The notes under the pieces: model-generated
The model's input: only the letters and a program-made list of their open reading frames with translations
Told to the model about the DNA's origin: nothing
Databases searched by the model: none
Assembly (NCBI GenBank): GCA_946480055.1
Contig: CAMLID010000089.1
Coordinates: forward strand, 1-13,458
Origin: an uncultured Lysobacter sp.
Lineage (GTDB): Bacteria; Pseudomonadota; Gammaproteobacteria; Xanthomonadales; Xanthomonadaceae
DNA length: 13,458 bases
Reading direction: 5' to 3'
Translations under genes and position numbers: made by a program
Shown here: positions 1 to 6,153 of the stretch, piece by piece
Position numbering within the stretch: the first letter of the stretch is position 1
Layout: each line of letters starts with the position of its first letter

Positions 1-124
1 TGGTGATGCAGGCGGTCTTCAGGCCCTTCTGGGCCAGGCCGAAGGTGGCGCGCAGGCCGGCACCGCCGGCGCCGACCACGATCATGTCGAACTTGTGTTC
101 CTGGATCTTGTAAGCGGCGGCCAC
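1..124 (-). CDS. sdhA: Succinate dehydrogenase flavoprotein subunit, N-terminal part
   Basis: The reading frame starts at a GTG (124-122) and runs off the left edge, so only about 41 residues are visible. They begin [20 protein letters not shown] and contain the FAD-binding dinucleotide motif GAGGAGLRA at about residues 18-26, as expected at the N terminus of SdhA. SdhA carries covalent FAD and oxidises succinate to fumarate on the cytoplasmic face of complex II. Only two bases separate the start from the sdhD stop codon, so translation is probably coupled in one operon. The catalytic domain and the FAD-linking His lie outside the window. Fumarate reductase FrdA shares this motif, but the SdhC and SdhD neighbours favour SdhA. 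Confidence 0.93.
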   Translation of the reverse strand, partial: MAAAYKIQEHKFDMIVVGAGGAGLRATFGLAQKGLKTACIT

Positions 125-126
125 GG

Positions 127-519
127 TCAGGCTCCCAGCGCGATGCGGATAACGGCGAGCACGCTAGCGAGCGCAGCGAGGACGCAGACGAAAACGACCG
201 CGAGCTGGGAGGCGATCGCCAGCCACGGGGTATGCACGTAGTCTTCGATGATCACCTGCAGGCCGAGCTTGGCGTGCCAGAACATCGCGACCAGGAACGC
301 CACCAGCAGCACGGCGTTGCACGGGTGGGCGACCGAGGCGCGCACCGCGGCGTAGTCGCCGCCGATCCAGGAGATCACCAGGCAGAGCACGTACAAGGAC
401 AGGAAGATCAGCGCGATCGCGGTGACGCGCTGGACCACGAAGTGGTGGGTGCCGTCCTTCGCCGAGCCCAGGCCGCGCGCGGTCTTGAGCGGGTTGCGCA
501 ACTTGCCGCGGGTGCTCAT
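127..519 (-). CDS. sdhD: Succinate dehydrogenase membrane anchor subunit SdhD
   Basis: A 130-residue protein with three hydrophobic segments (about residues 33-53, 66-90 and 99-126). It is one of the two membrane anchors of complex II, which bind heme b and ubiquinone. The segment [14 protein letters not shown] (81-94) matches the SdhD signature. By comparison with E. coli SdhD, His82 would be the heme ligand and Asp93-Tyr94 the ubiquinone-site pair. The frame is open far upstream, but the ATG at 519 is chosen because it forms a 4-base ATGA overlap with the sdhC stop and gives the usual family length. The gene lies between sdhC and sdhA in the common sdhCDA order. Confidence 0.94.
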   Translation of the reverse strand: MSTRGKLRNPLKTARGLGSAKDGTHHFVVQRVTAIALIFLSLYVLCLVISWIGGDYAAVRASVAHPCNAVLLVAFLVAMFWHAKLGLQVIIEDYVHTPWLAIASQLAVVFVCVLAALASVLAVIRIALGA

Positions 520-911
520 GCGCCACCCCGCTGCATCATCGCGACCAGCCAGATCAGCGCGGTCACGACCAGGCTGCCGATCACGCTGATCCAGCCGTTG
601 CGCACGAAGGTCGCGACGCGGTAGGCGTAGCCGGCGTCCTGGACCAGATGGCGGATGCCGTTGAGCAGGTGGTAGGCGAAGGCCCAGGTCCAGCCGAACA
701 GGATCAGGAAGCCCAGCGGCGAGCGCGCGCAGGCGGTGAACTGTGCCCAGGCTTCGGGACCGGCCGCCAAAGCGACCAAGGCCCAGGCGATCAGCAGAGC
801 GCCGACGGAAAGGATGCAACCGGTGATCCGGTGCACGATCGAGGTCACCATCTGGATCTGCCAGGCGTAAACCTGCAGATGCGGTGACATGGGGCGTTCG
901 CGGTTCGCCAT
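516..911 (-). CDS. sdhC: Succinate dehydrogenase cytochrome b556 subunit SdhC
   Basis: A 131-residue membrane anchor of complex II. It opens with the family signature RPMSPHLQVY (6-15). Ser24, His27 and Arg28 in SIVHRITG correspond to the E. coli ubiquinone-site residues Ser27, His30 and Arg31. His81 in AYHLLNGIRHLVQD corresponds to E. coli His84, the heme b ligand. Three hydrophobic helices are evident (about 22-50, 66-90 and 106-126). The stop codon overlaps the sdhD start by four bases. A 78-base gap separates it from the SDHAF4-like gene upstream, and no clear Shine-Dalgarno sequence precedes the ATG. Family assignment is firm. Confidence 0.95.
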   Translation of the reverse strand: MANRERPMSPHLQVYAWQIQMVTSIVHRITGCILSVGALLIAWALVALAAGPEAWAQFTACARSPLGFLILFGWTWAFAYHLLNGIRHLVQDAGYAYRVATFVRNGWISVIGSLVVTALIWLVAMMQRGGA

Positions 912-989
912 GAGCGATGGCTGTCTCGGCTGGGCGGCGGCGCCGCGTGGCAGGAAGGATGGGTGAGGTGCAGTGAAGGCGGGGCGTAG

Positions 990-1166
990 CTAGAAGTCGA
1001 TGCAGCGGCCGTTTTTTTCCCAATCGCCATAGCGGGTCGGGTCGGGACCGTCGCGCCCGCCGTACTCCTTGCCCGGTGGCGCATCGCTGCCGGTGGCCGG
1101 AACGGAGGGCGCCGGGGTCTCGACCGCGGGGTCCGCCGCTGCTTCCGGGGTGGTTTCGCCTATCAT
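990..1166 (-). CDS. SDHAF4-like (DUF1674) succinate dehydrogenase assembly factor
   Basis: A 58-residue protein ending in EYGGRDGPDPTRYGDWEKNG followed by RCIDF. This is the conserved C-terminal signature of DUF1674, the family of eukaryotic SDHAF4/Sdh8. In mitochondria SDHAF4 binds flavinylated SdhA and helps it join SdhB. The bacterial role is inferred from this and from the gene's position as the first gene of the sdh operon. The N-terminal half is low-complexity (Pro, Ala, Glu, Thr) and probably disordered. The frame is open to an upstream start at 1232, but that would overlap ygfZ. The ATG at 1166 is preferred because it fits the promoter candidate at 1178-1206 and family length. No good Shine-Dalgarno sequence is present. 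Confidence 0.85.
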   Translation of the reverse strand: MIGETTPEAAADPAVETPAPSVPATGSDAPPGKEYGGRDGPDPTRYGDWEKNGRCIDF

Positions 1167-1177
1167 CACAGCGTTAA

Positions 1178-1206
1178 ATCTTAAGTCCCGCCCCCATGCA
1201 TGACAA
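1178..1206 (-). promoter_or_regulatory. Candidate sigma70-type promoter of the sdh operon
   Basis: On the minus strand TTGTCA (1206-1201, 5 of 6 matches to the -35 consensus) is followed after exactly 17 bases by TAAGAT (1183-1178, 4 of 6 matches to -10). The predicted start of transcription near 1171-1169 leaves a leader of only about 3-5 bases before the ATG at 1166, so the mRNA would be almost leaderless. The -35 box lies within the second to fourth codons of divergent ygfZ. This is inferred from sequence alone. Confidence 0.45.
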
Positions 1207-2068
1207 CCCGCAGGCTCCGTCCGGACAGGCATTCGCCCTGCCCGGCCACCACGTGATCGAGCTTTCCGGCCGCGACGCGGCGGTATTCGCGCAGGCGCAG
1301 TTCATGAACGATGTCAACGCCTTGAGCCCCGGACAGTGGCACTGGAGCGGCTGGCTGACGCCCAAGGGACGCGTGATCGCGCTGCTGGCTTTGCTGCGTC
1401 TGGCCGATGAGCGGATCTGGCTGTTGTTGCCCGATGCCGCCCCCGAAACCTTCGCCACTGCGCTGAAACGCTTCTTGTTCCGAAGCAAAACCGTCATCGC
1501 CGTACGTTCCGATCTGACCGTGGAAGCGCGCCACGCGGCGCCGACCCAGGCCCGCGGCAACGTCCTGGGCGGAGATGAAGGCAGCGGGATCGAGTTGGAC
1601 CTGAGCGGCGACGGCGGCGCGCGCAGCCTGCGCATCGTGGCCACGCTCGGTGCGCCCGAGGACGCGGCGGCGCTCGAGCGCTGGGCCCTGGACGATCTGC
1701 GCCACGGCCTGCCGCGGTTGGGGCCGGGCCAGGTCGAGCAATGGACGCCGCAGCAGCTGTCGCTGGAGCGCCTGGGGGCCTTCAGCGTCAAGAAGGGCTG
1801 CTACCCGGGCCAGGAGATCGTGGCCCGCACCCACTTCTTGGGGAAGGCCAAGCGCGGTCTGGCGCTGATCGAATCGCCGATCGCGGTCGCCGTCGGCGCC
1901 GATGTGCGTTCGCACGAGGCGGTCCTGGGTACGGTCGCGGCCAGCGCCAGCTCCGGAGAGCGTCACCTGGCGCTGGCGGTCGTGCCGCTGGAACGCGCCG
2001 AGGGCGGACTCAGTCTGGATGGCCACGCGGTGGCGGAGATCGCGTTGCTGGACGGCTTGGCGCGCTGA
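1196..2068 (+). CDS. ygfZ: Folate-binding protein YgfZ (Fe-S enzyme maturation/repair)
   Basis: A 290-residue protein of the YgfZ/GcvT-like family. The hallmark K-G-C-Y-x-G-Q-E is present as KGCYPGQE at residues 200-207, with the functional Cys at 202, followed by IVARTHFLGKAKRGL. The N-terminal half (about 15-110) looks like the tetrahydrofolate-binding GcvT-type fold and includes the GWLTPKGRVIA stretch. In E. coli YgfZ acts with folate to maintain certain Fe-S enzymes such as MiaB. The gene is divergent from the sdh operon with a 29-base gap, so its promoter must lie within the SDHAF4-like gene; TATCAT at 1161-1166 is a possible -10. The last codons and the stop lie in a REP palindrome (2059-2080). 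Confidence 0.92.
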   Translation: MHDNPQAPSGQAFALPGHHVIELSGRDAAVFAQAQFMNDVNALSPGQWHWSGWLTPKGRVIALLALLRLADERIWLLLPDAAPETFATALKRFLFRSKTVIAVRSDLTVEARHAAPTQARGNVLGGDEGSGIELDLSGDGGARSLRIVATLGAPEDAAALERWALDDLRHGLPRLGPGQVEQWTPQQLSLERLGAFSVKKGCYPGQEIVARTHFLGKAKRGLALIESPIAVAVGADVRSHEAVLGTVAASASSGERHLALAVVPLERAEGGLSLDGHAVAEIALLDGLAR

Positions 2069-2080
2069 AGCGCGCCCTAC
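2059..2080 (-). repeat. GTAG-headed REP palindrome overlapping the ygfZ stop
   Basis: Read on the minus strand this is GTAG followed by GGCGCGC-TTCA-GCGCGCC, a perfect 7-bp stem with a four-base loop. On the plus strand the loop is TGAA and contains the TGA stop codon of ygfZ (2066-2068). The GTAG head followed by a palindrome is the pattern of the SMAG REPs described in Stenotrophomonas maltophilia. There is no U-tract, so it is not a classic intrinsic terminator, though it may impede polymerase or protect the 3' end. Confidence 0.6.
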
Positions 2081-2106
2081 TCCACTCGCGCGAGCACGGT
2101 GCTTTC

Positions 2107-2193
2107 TGTGGGAGCGACGTAAGTCGCGATCTCTCCACGACGCGGTGATTTCGCTAGCGAGCGAAGAGCATCGCGACTTACGTCGCTCCTACA
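2107..2193. repeat. Inverted pair of GTAG-type REP elements
   Basis: Positions 2107-2130 and 2170-2193 are inverted copies matching at 23 of 24 bases, separated by 39 bases. Each arm is itself a small hairpin: GCGAC-GTAA-GTCGC in the left arm and its complement in the right. The left head reads GTGGGAGC and the right head, on the minus strand, GTAGGAGC. The whole can fold as a long cruciform or RNA hairpin. It lies between the convergent genes ygfZ and the E1 fusion. The 10-base palindrome TCGCTAGCGA (2151-2160) lies in the loop. Confidence 0.8.
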
Positions 2194-2360
2194 GGGGGAA
2201 GCTACGTCTGCTTGGGCGGCGTCGCCGGCCCGCGCGGTGGCGCGGTCGCGACTCGCGTCGCTCCTACAGGGGGAAGCCGCGGCTGCTTGGGCGGCGTCGC
2301 CGGCCTGCGCGATGGCGCGGTCGCGACTCGCGTCGCTCCTACAGGGGAAGCCACGTCTGC
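2171..2360. repeat. 75-bp tandem repeat carrying REP palindromes (about 2.5 copies)
   Basis: TCGCGACT recurs at 2171, 2246 and 2321, giving an exact 75-base period. Units 2171-2245 and 2246-2320 match at 68 of 75 positions. The third is partial, stays similar to about 2360 and lacks one G of the G run. Each unit begins with a REP palindrome (on the minus strand GTAGGAGCGACGCGAGTCGC) followed by a GC-rich linker. The tract is noncoding: reading frames crossing it only reflect the period being a multiple of three. The remainder up to 2406 holds a 6-bp hairpin (2370-2387) and no gene. Confidence 0.85.
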
Positions 2361-2406
2361 ATGAAACTGCGGTCGCGGATACGACCGTAGCCCTAAGGGT
2401 CGCCGC

Positions 2407-4725
2407 TCAGGAATTCCCCGCCAGCACATCCGCCGCGGCGACGATGTCCTCTTCGCCCGGAATCACCAGGAAGGCCGCGCCGGCCAGCGGGGTGTAGGTG
2501 TCGACGCCGACCACGCGCTGGAACGGACGTCCGCCGAAACCGCCTTCGGCGATCGCGGTGATCACGCCTTCGCCCACCCCGGCGCTGCGCCGGCCTTCGT
2601 CGACCACAATGATGCGCTTGGCCTTGCGCGCCTGTTCGACGATGTAGGCGTCGTTGAGCGGCACCAGCCAGCGCAGGTCGACCACGCGCGTCTTCCAGCC
2701 GTGCTTGGCCTCGATCGCGCGCGCGGCGCGCAGGCTCATCGGCACGCCGTTGCCGTAGCTGAAGATCACCAGATCGTCGCCGTCGCCGTAGCTGCGCCCC
2801 TCGCCCAGGGTCATGGCCTGGTCGGGCGACGGGTACGAGGTCAGCCAGGCACCGTCGCCGGGCTCGTACAGGTCCTTGCCCATGTACAGCGCGATCGGCT
2901 CAAGGAACACCGCCACGCGGCCGTCGACCTTGGCCAGCGCGGTCAGGGTGCGCAGCATGGTCGCGGCGTCGTCGCCGCGCGAGGGGCAGCCGACCACCAG
3001 GCCGGGAATGTCGCGCAGCGCGGTGATCGAGTTGTCGTTGTGGAAGTGACCGCCGAAACCGCGCTGGTAACCCAGGCCGGCGATGCGCACCACCATCGGG
3101 TTGCGGTACTGGTTGTTGCTGAAGAACTGCAGCGAGGCCGCTTCGCCGCGGATCTGGTCGCAGGCGTTGTGGAAGTACGCGAGGTACTGGATCTCCGGGA
3201 TCGGCAGCAGGCCGACGTTGGCGAACCCCTGGGCCATGCCCAGGATCATGGTCTCGTCGAGCAGCGTATTGAACACGCGGCGCGGGCCGAACGCCTTCTG
3301 CAGGCCCTTGGTGACGGTGTAGACGCCGCCCTTCTGGGCCACGTCCTCGCCGAACAGTAGGGTCTCGGGGTATTTGGCGAAGATGTCGTGCAGGGCGTTG
3401 TTGATCTGGATCGCCAGGTGCCGCGGCGGCTGGTTCTCCGGCAACTTGGTTTCGCCGCCGAACACCTCCAGACGACGCTCGGCGTAGTCGGCGCGCGCGG
3501 CTTCCTGGGCGACCGCCTCGGGCGAGTACGGCGCCAGCGGCGCGATCACTTCGGCGAGCTGGTCGAGCTTGGGCCGGCGATCGGCTTCCTCGGCCGCGGC
3601 GAAGCAGCGCTTGCGCGTGGCTTCGTAGAGTTCGAGCACTTCGTCGGCGGACATCAGCCCCGACTCCAGCGCGATCGCCGCCGAACGCAGCAGCGGATCG
3701 CTGGCCTCGACCGCGCACAGCTCCTCGACCGAACGCCATTCGATCTCGAAGTCGGTGCCGGCGTGGCCCATGATGCGGGTGGTGCGCAGGTGCAGGAAGG
3801 TCGGACGGCGCGTGCGCCGGCAATGCTCGACCGCGCGCTGCACGTCGGCGTAACCGTTGGCCAGGTCCAGGCCGTCGGCGGCGAAATAATCCAGCCCGTC
3901 CATGTTGCGGAAGCGGTTGCCGATCCAGCCGCCCGGCGTCTTCACCGAGATGCCGATGCCGTTGTCCTCGCACACGAACAGCACCGGCGCCGGCAACTTC
4001 TGATACGCGGTCCAGGCCGCGGCGTTGAACGCGGTCTGGGCGGTGGCATGGTTGGCCGAAGCGTCGCCGAAGGAGCAGATCGCGATGCTGTCGTCGGGGA
4101 TCGGCAGCGCCTGGCCGAGACGGCGGCCGGTTTCGATCGCCACCGCGGTGCCCAGCGCCTTGGGCAGGTGCGAGGCGATGGTCGAGGTCTGCGGCAGCAC
4201 CCACAAAGGCTTGCTGCCCCAGACCTTGTGACGACCGCCGGAGGCCGGGTCGTCCTTGCTGGCGGCGAACGACAGCGCCGAATCCATCACCGGGTCCATG
4301 CCCGGCAGCTTGCGGAAGCGCTCGGCCATGAAGCCGCCGCTGCGGTAATGCAGGAATGCCGGATCGGTATGGCGGGTCAACCGCGCGACCATCGCGTTGC
4401 CTTCGTGGCCGCTGGAACCGATGGTGTAGAAGACCTTGTTCTGCACCCGCAGCACACGCGCCATCAGATCGAGGTGGCGACTGATCAGCTGCGATTCGAA
4501 CAACTCGCGGAAGCCGCGCGCGTCGAGCGCGCTGCCGTCCAGGATCGCCTCGTGCGCGGCCGGGCGCGCGTCGGCGCGACCGCTCCAGCCTTTGACGAAC
4601 TCGACGAAGTTGACGTCGCAGATCTCGGCCCGGTTGAGGCCTTTCATGCGCGCGGGAATCGGGTTCGCGACCGGGTTGAAGTTCGGCACGCTGCTGAAGA
4701 TCGAAGACTGCGGTTGCACTGACAT
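2407..4725 (-). CDS. Thiamine-dependent 2-oxoacid dehydrogenase E1, fused alpha and beta subunits
   Basis: A 772-residue protein joining an E1-alpha domain (about 70-410) to an E1-beta domain (about 435-765). It is a TPP-dependent decarboxylase/reductive acylase resembling branched-chain 2-oxoacid dehydrogenase E1. The alpha half has HEGN (107-110) and the TPP/Mg motif from GD (220-221) to EDN (253-255), followed by GIGIS. The beta half has FGEDVAQKGGVY (458-469), RVFNTLLDE (483-491) and a transketolase C-terminal domain from about 636. The ATG at 4725 is preceded by GGAG ten bases upstream; a TTG at 4773 overlapping the GST stop is less likely. It may be the last gene of a GNAT-GST-E1 operon. 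No lipoyl E2 or E3 gene lies nearby, so the substrate is uncertain. Confidence 0.85.
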   Translation of the reverse strand: MSVQPQSSIFSSVPNFNPVANPIPARMKGLNRAEICDVNFVEFVKGWSGRADARPAAHEAILDGSALDARGFRELFESQLISRHLDLMARVLRVQNKVFYTIGSSGHEGNAMVARLTRHTDPAFLHYRSGGFMAERFRKLPGMDPVMDSALSFAASKDDPASGGRHKVWGSKPLWVLPQTSTIASHLPKALGTAVAIETGRRLGQALPIPDDSIAICSFGDASANHATAQTAFNAAAWTAYQKLPAPVLFVCEDNGIGISVKTPGGWIGNRFRNMDGLDYFAADGLDLANGYADVQRAVEHCRRTRRPTFLHLRTTRIMGHAGTDFEIEWRSVEELCAVEASDPLLRSAAIALESGLMSADEVLELYEATRKRCFAAAEEADRRPKLDQLAEVIAPLAPYSPEAVAQEAARADYAERRLEVFGGETKLPENQPPRHLAIQINNALHDIFAKYPETLLFGEDVAQKGGVYTVTKGLQKAFGPRRVFNTLLDETMILGMAQGFANVGLLPIPEIQYLAYFHNACDQIRGEAASLQFFSNNQYRNPMVVRIAGLGYQRGFGGHFHNDNSITALRDIPGLVVGCPSRGDDAATMLRTLTALAKVDGRVAVFLEPIALYMGKDLYEPGDGAWLTSYPSPDQAMTLGEGRSYGDGDDLVIFSYGNGVPMSLRAARAIEAKHGWKTRVVDLRWLVPLNDAYIVEQARKAKRIIVVDEGRRSAGVGEGVITAIAEGGFGGRPFQRVVGVDTYTPLAGAAFLVIPGEEDIVAAADVLAGNS

Positions 4726-4769
4726 CGGATGCTCCGCCGCCCGTGTCGGGTCGGCCAGTCGAAAGGGGG

Positions 4770-5426
4770 TCAAACCGTCTGGATCACGGGGGTTTGCGCG
4801 ATCCGCTCGGCCGCCAGGGCGTCGGGTTCGGGCAAGGCGACGAAGCCCGGGGTCGCGCGCACGCGCGCCAGCCAGGCCAGCAGCGCCGGGTACGGCGTCA
4901 GGTCGATGCCGCCGTGGCCGGCGACGTCGGTGTAGGCGAACAAGGCGATGTCGGCGATGCCGTAGCGGCCGGCGCTGAACCAGTCGTGTTCGCCCAGATG
5001 GCGCTCCATCACCTGCAGCGCGCGATGACCGCGTTCGCGCAGCATCGGCAGCTCGGCGCGACGCGGCGAGTCCAGCGGGGTCCAGCCGGCGATGAAACGC
5101 GCGACCGCGACATAGGGTTCGTGGCTGTACTGCTCGAAGTTCATCCAGCTCAGGGTCTGCGCGCGCTGCCAGCGATCGTCGGCGAGGAAAGCGCTGCCGT
5201 CGGCCAGGTAGTACAGGATCGCGTTGGACTCGCTGAGCGTGCGGCCGTCTTCGAGCTCGATCACCGGCACTTTGCCGTTCGGGTTCAGGGCCAGGAACTG
5301 CGGAGTGCGGGTTTCGCCGCGGCTGCTGTCGACTTCGATCCAGCGGTAGGGCTGGCCGAGCTGCTCCAGCAGCAGCTTGAGTTTGTGGCAGTTGCCCGAT
5401 GGCGAGAAGCCGTGGACGGTGATCAT
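4770..5426 (-). CDS. Glutathione S-transferase family protein
   Basis: A 218-residue protein with the two-domain GST layout. The N-terminal thioredoxin-like domain (1-77) carries SPSGNCHKLKLLL (8-20), NPNGKVPV with the cis-proline loop (48-55) and the glutathione-binding ESNAI motif (66-70). The helical C-terminal domain (about 85-210) contains GIADIALFAY (156-165), the GST N-capping region. GSTs conjugate or reduce electrophiles with glutathione in the cytoplasm; the substrate cannot be told. The start ATG overlaps the upstream acetyltransferase stop as ATGA, so translation is probably coupled. The frame is open far upstream, but that extension only shadows the acetyltransferase. The E1 start lies 44 bases downstream. 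Confidence 0.88.
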   Translation of the reverse strand: MITVHGFSPSGNCHKLKLLLEQLGQPYRWIEVDSSRGETRTPQFLALNPNGKVPVIELEDGRTLSESNAILYYLADGSAFLADDRWQRAQTLSWMNFEQYSHEPYVAVARFIAGWTPLDSPRRAELPMLRERGHRALQVMERHLGEHDWFSAGRYGIADIALFAYTDVAGHGGIDLTPYPALLAWLARVRATPGFVALPEPDALAAERIAQTPVIQTV

Positions 5427-5983
5427 GCGCGGTCTCCGTTCTTGCGGCGCGCGCGCCATTCTTCGCGGCTCTGGCCCCAGACCTCGATGTCCTTGTCGTT
5501 GAAGGGCTCGGGCAGGCGGTCCTGGCGCAGATAGCGCGAACCGAGTTTGGCGGCCACGCCCTTGGAGGCGAGGTTGCCGGTGTCGATGGTGTGGATCACT
5601 TCGCTCCAGCCGAGCCGGTCGAAGGCCCAGTCGATGGCCGCCGCCGCGCCTTCGCTCGCATAGCCCTTGCCGCCTTCGCTTTCGACGATGCCCCAACCCA
5701 CTTCCGTGCCCGGCCAGCCTTCCGGCTGCCAGGGACCGAGACGGCCGATCCAACGGCCGGAGGACTTCTCGAACACCGAGAAGAAGCCGTAGCCCACCGC
5801 GGCCCAGGAACCGATCACCGACATCAGGCCGCGCCAGGCCATGGGCCGCGCTTGCGGGCCGCCGATGTAGCGCAGGTAGTCGCCGGCGGCCATGAACCCG
5901 GCCCAGGCGTCGAAGTCGTCCAGGTGCGGCGGACGCAGCAGCAGGCGCGGCGTTTCCAGCTGGAGGTCGGGAATCGTCATCAC
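5423..5983 (-). CDS. GNAT family N-acetyltransferase (RimJ/RimL type)
   Basis: A 186-residue GNAT protein. The opening ETPRLLLRP (10-18) is typical of the RimJ/RimL-like subgroup. A WIGRLGPW strand (78-85) leads to EVGWGIV (94-100) and the acetyl-CoA pyrophosphate loop GGKGYASEG (104-112). N137 and S140 lie in the usual position of the last conserved motif. The substrate could be a protein N terminus, an amino acid or a drug and cannot be told. The first codons are GTG ATG (5983 and 5980). AGGAG lies 9 bases before the GTG and 12 before the ATG, so the GTG has the better spacing, but either could serve. It is the first gene of the probable GNAT-GST-E1 transcript. Confidence 0.87.
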   Translation of the reverse strand: MMTIPDLQLETPRLLLRPPHLDDFDAWAGFMAAGDYLRYIGGPQARPMAWRGLMSVIGSWAAVGYGFFSVFEKSSGRWIGRLGPWQPEGWPGTEVGWGIVESEGGKGYASEGAAAAIDWAFDRLGWSEVIHTIDTGNLASKGVAAKLGSRYLRQDRLPEPFNDKDIEVWGQSREEWRARRKNGDRA

Positions 5984-6028
5984 GGATCGGCTCTCCTGCT
6001 GAGCGCGACATCACTGGCGGTGTGCAAG

Positions 6029-6147
6029 CCCCTCTCCCATCGGGAGAGGGGTTGGGGTGAGGGTCCGGCGCGAGCGCGCGACCCGAACCTCATCCCGGAC
6101 CCTCATCCGGCCCTGCGGGCCACCTTCTCCCGCGCAGCGGGAGAAGG
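6029..6147. repeat. Multi-hairpin intergenic palindromic element
   Basis: Three hairpins occur in a row: CCCCTCTCCC-ATC-GGGAGAGGGG (6029-6051), GGCCC-TGC-GGGCC (6109-6121) and an 11-bp stem CCTTCTCCCGC-GCA-GCGGGAGAAGG (6123-6147). A further inverted repeat pairs GGTGAGGGTCCGG (6056-6068) with CCGGACCCTCATCC (6095-6108), allowing one G-U pair. The CCTCTCCC...TTGGGGTGAGGG layout is common between genes in Xanthomonadaceae, by my recollection. It fills the gap between the glutaryl-CoA dehydrogenase stop and the acetyltransferase. No U-tract follows on either strand, so it is not an obvious intrinsic terminator. Confidence 0.75.
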
Positions 6148-6153
6148 AAACCC

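Noticed and set aside
127..1023. 298-codon reading of the sdhD frame
   Set aside because: The part upstream of 519 is an out-of-frame shadow of sdhC; the sdhD protein proper begins at the ATG that overlaps the sdhC stop.
2171..2360. Regularly spaced repeats considered as a CRISPR array
   Set aside because: The 75-base units are similar along their whole length, including the linker, so there are no variable spacers; no cas genes are nearby.
1902..2390. Open frames crossing the REP region (for example 1902-2390 plus and 2202-2429 minus)
   Set aside because: The predicted proteins are periodic Arg-rich strings produced by a 75-base repeat divisible by three; no ribosome-binding site or motif supports them.
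3388..4722. Long open frame (444 codons) on the plus strand, antisense to the E1 gene
   Set aside because: Its protein is Arg/Gly/Ala/Val-rich without motifs, and it exactly shadows a well-supported E1 frame. Long antisense frames are expected in GC-rich DNA.
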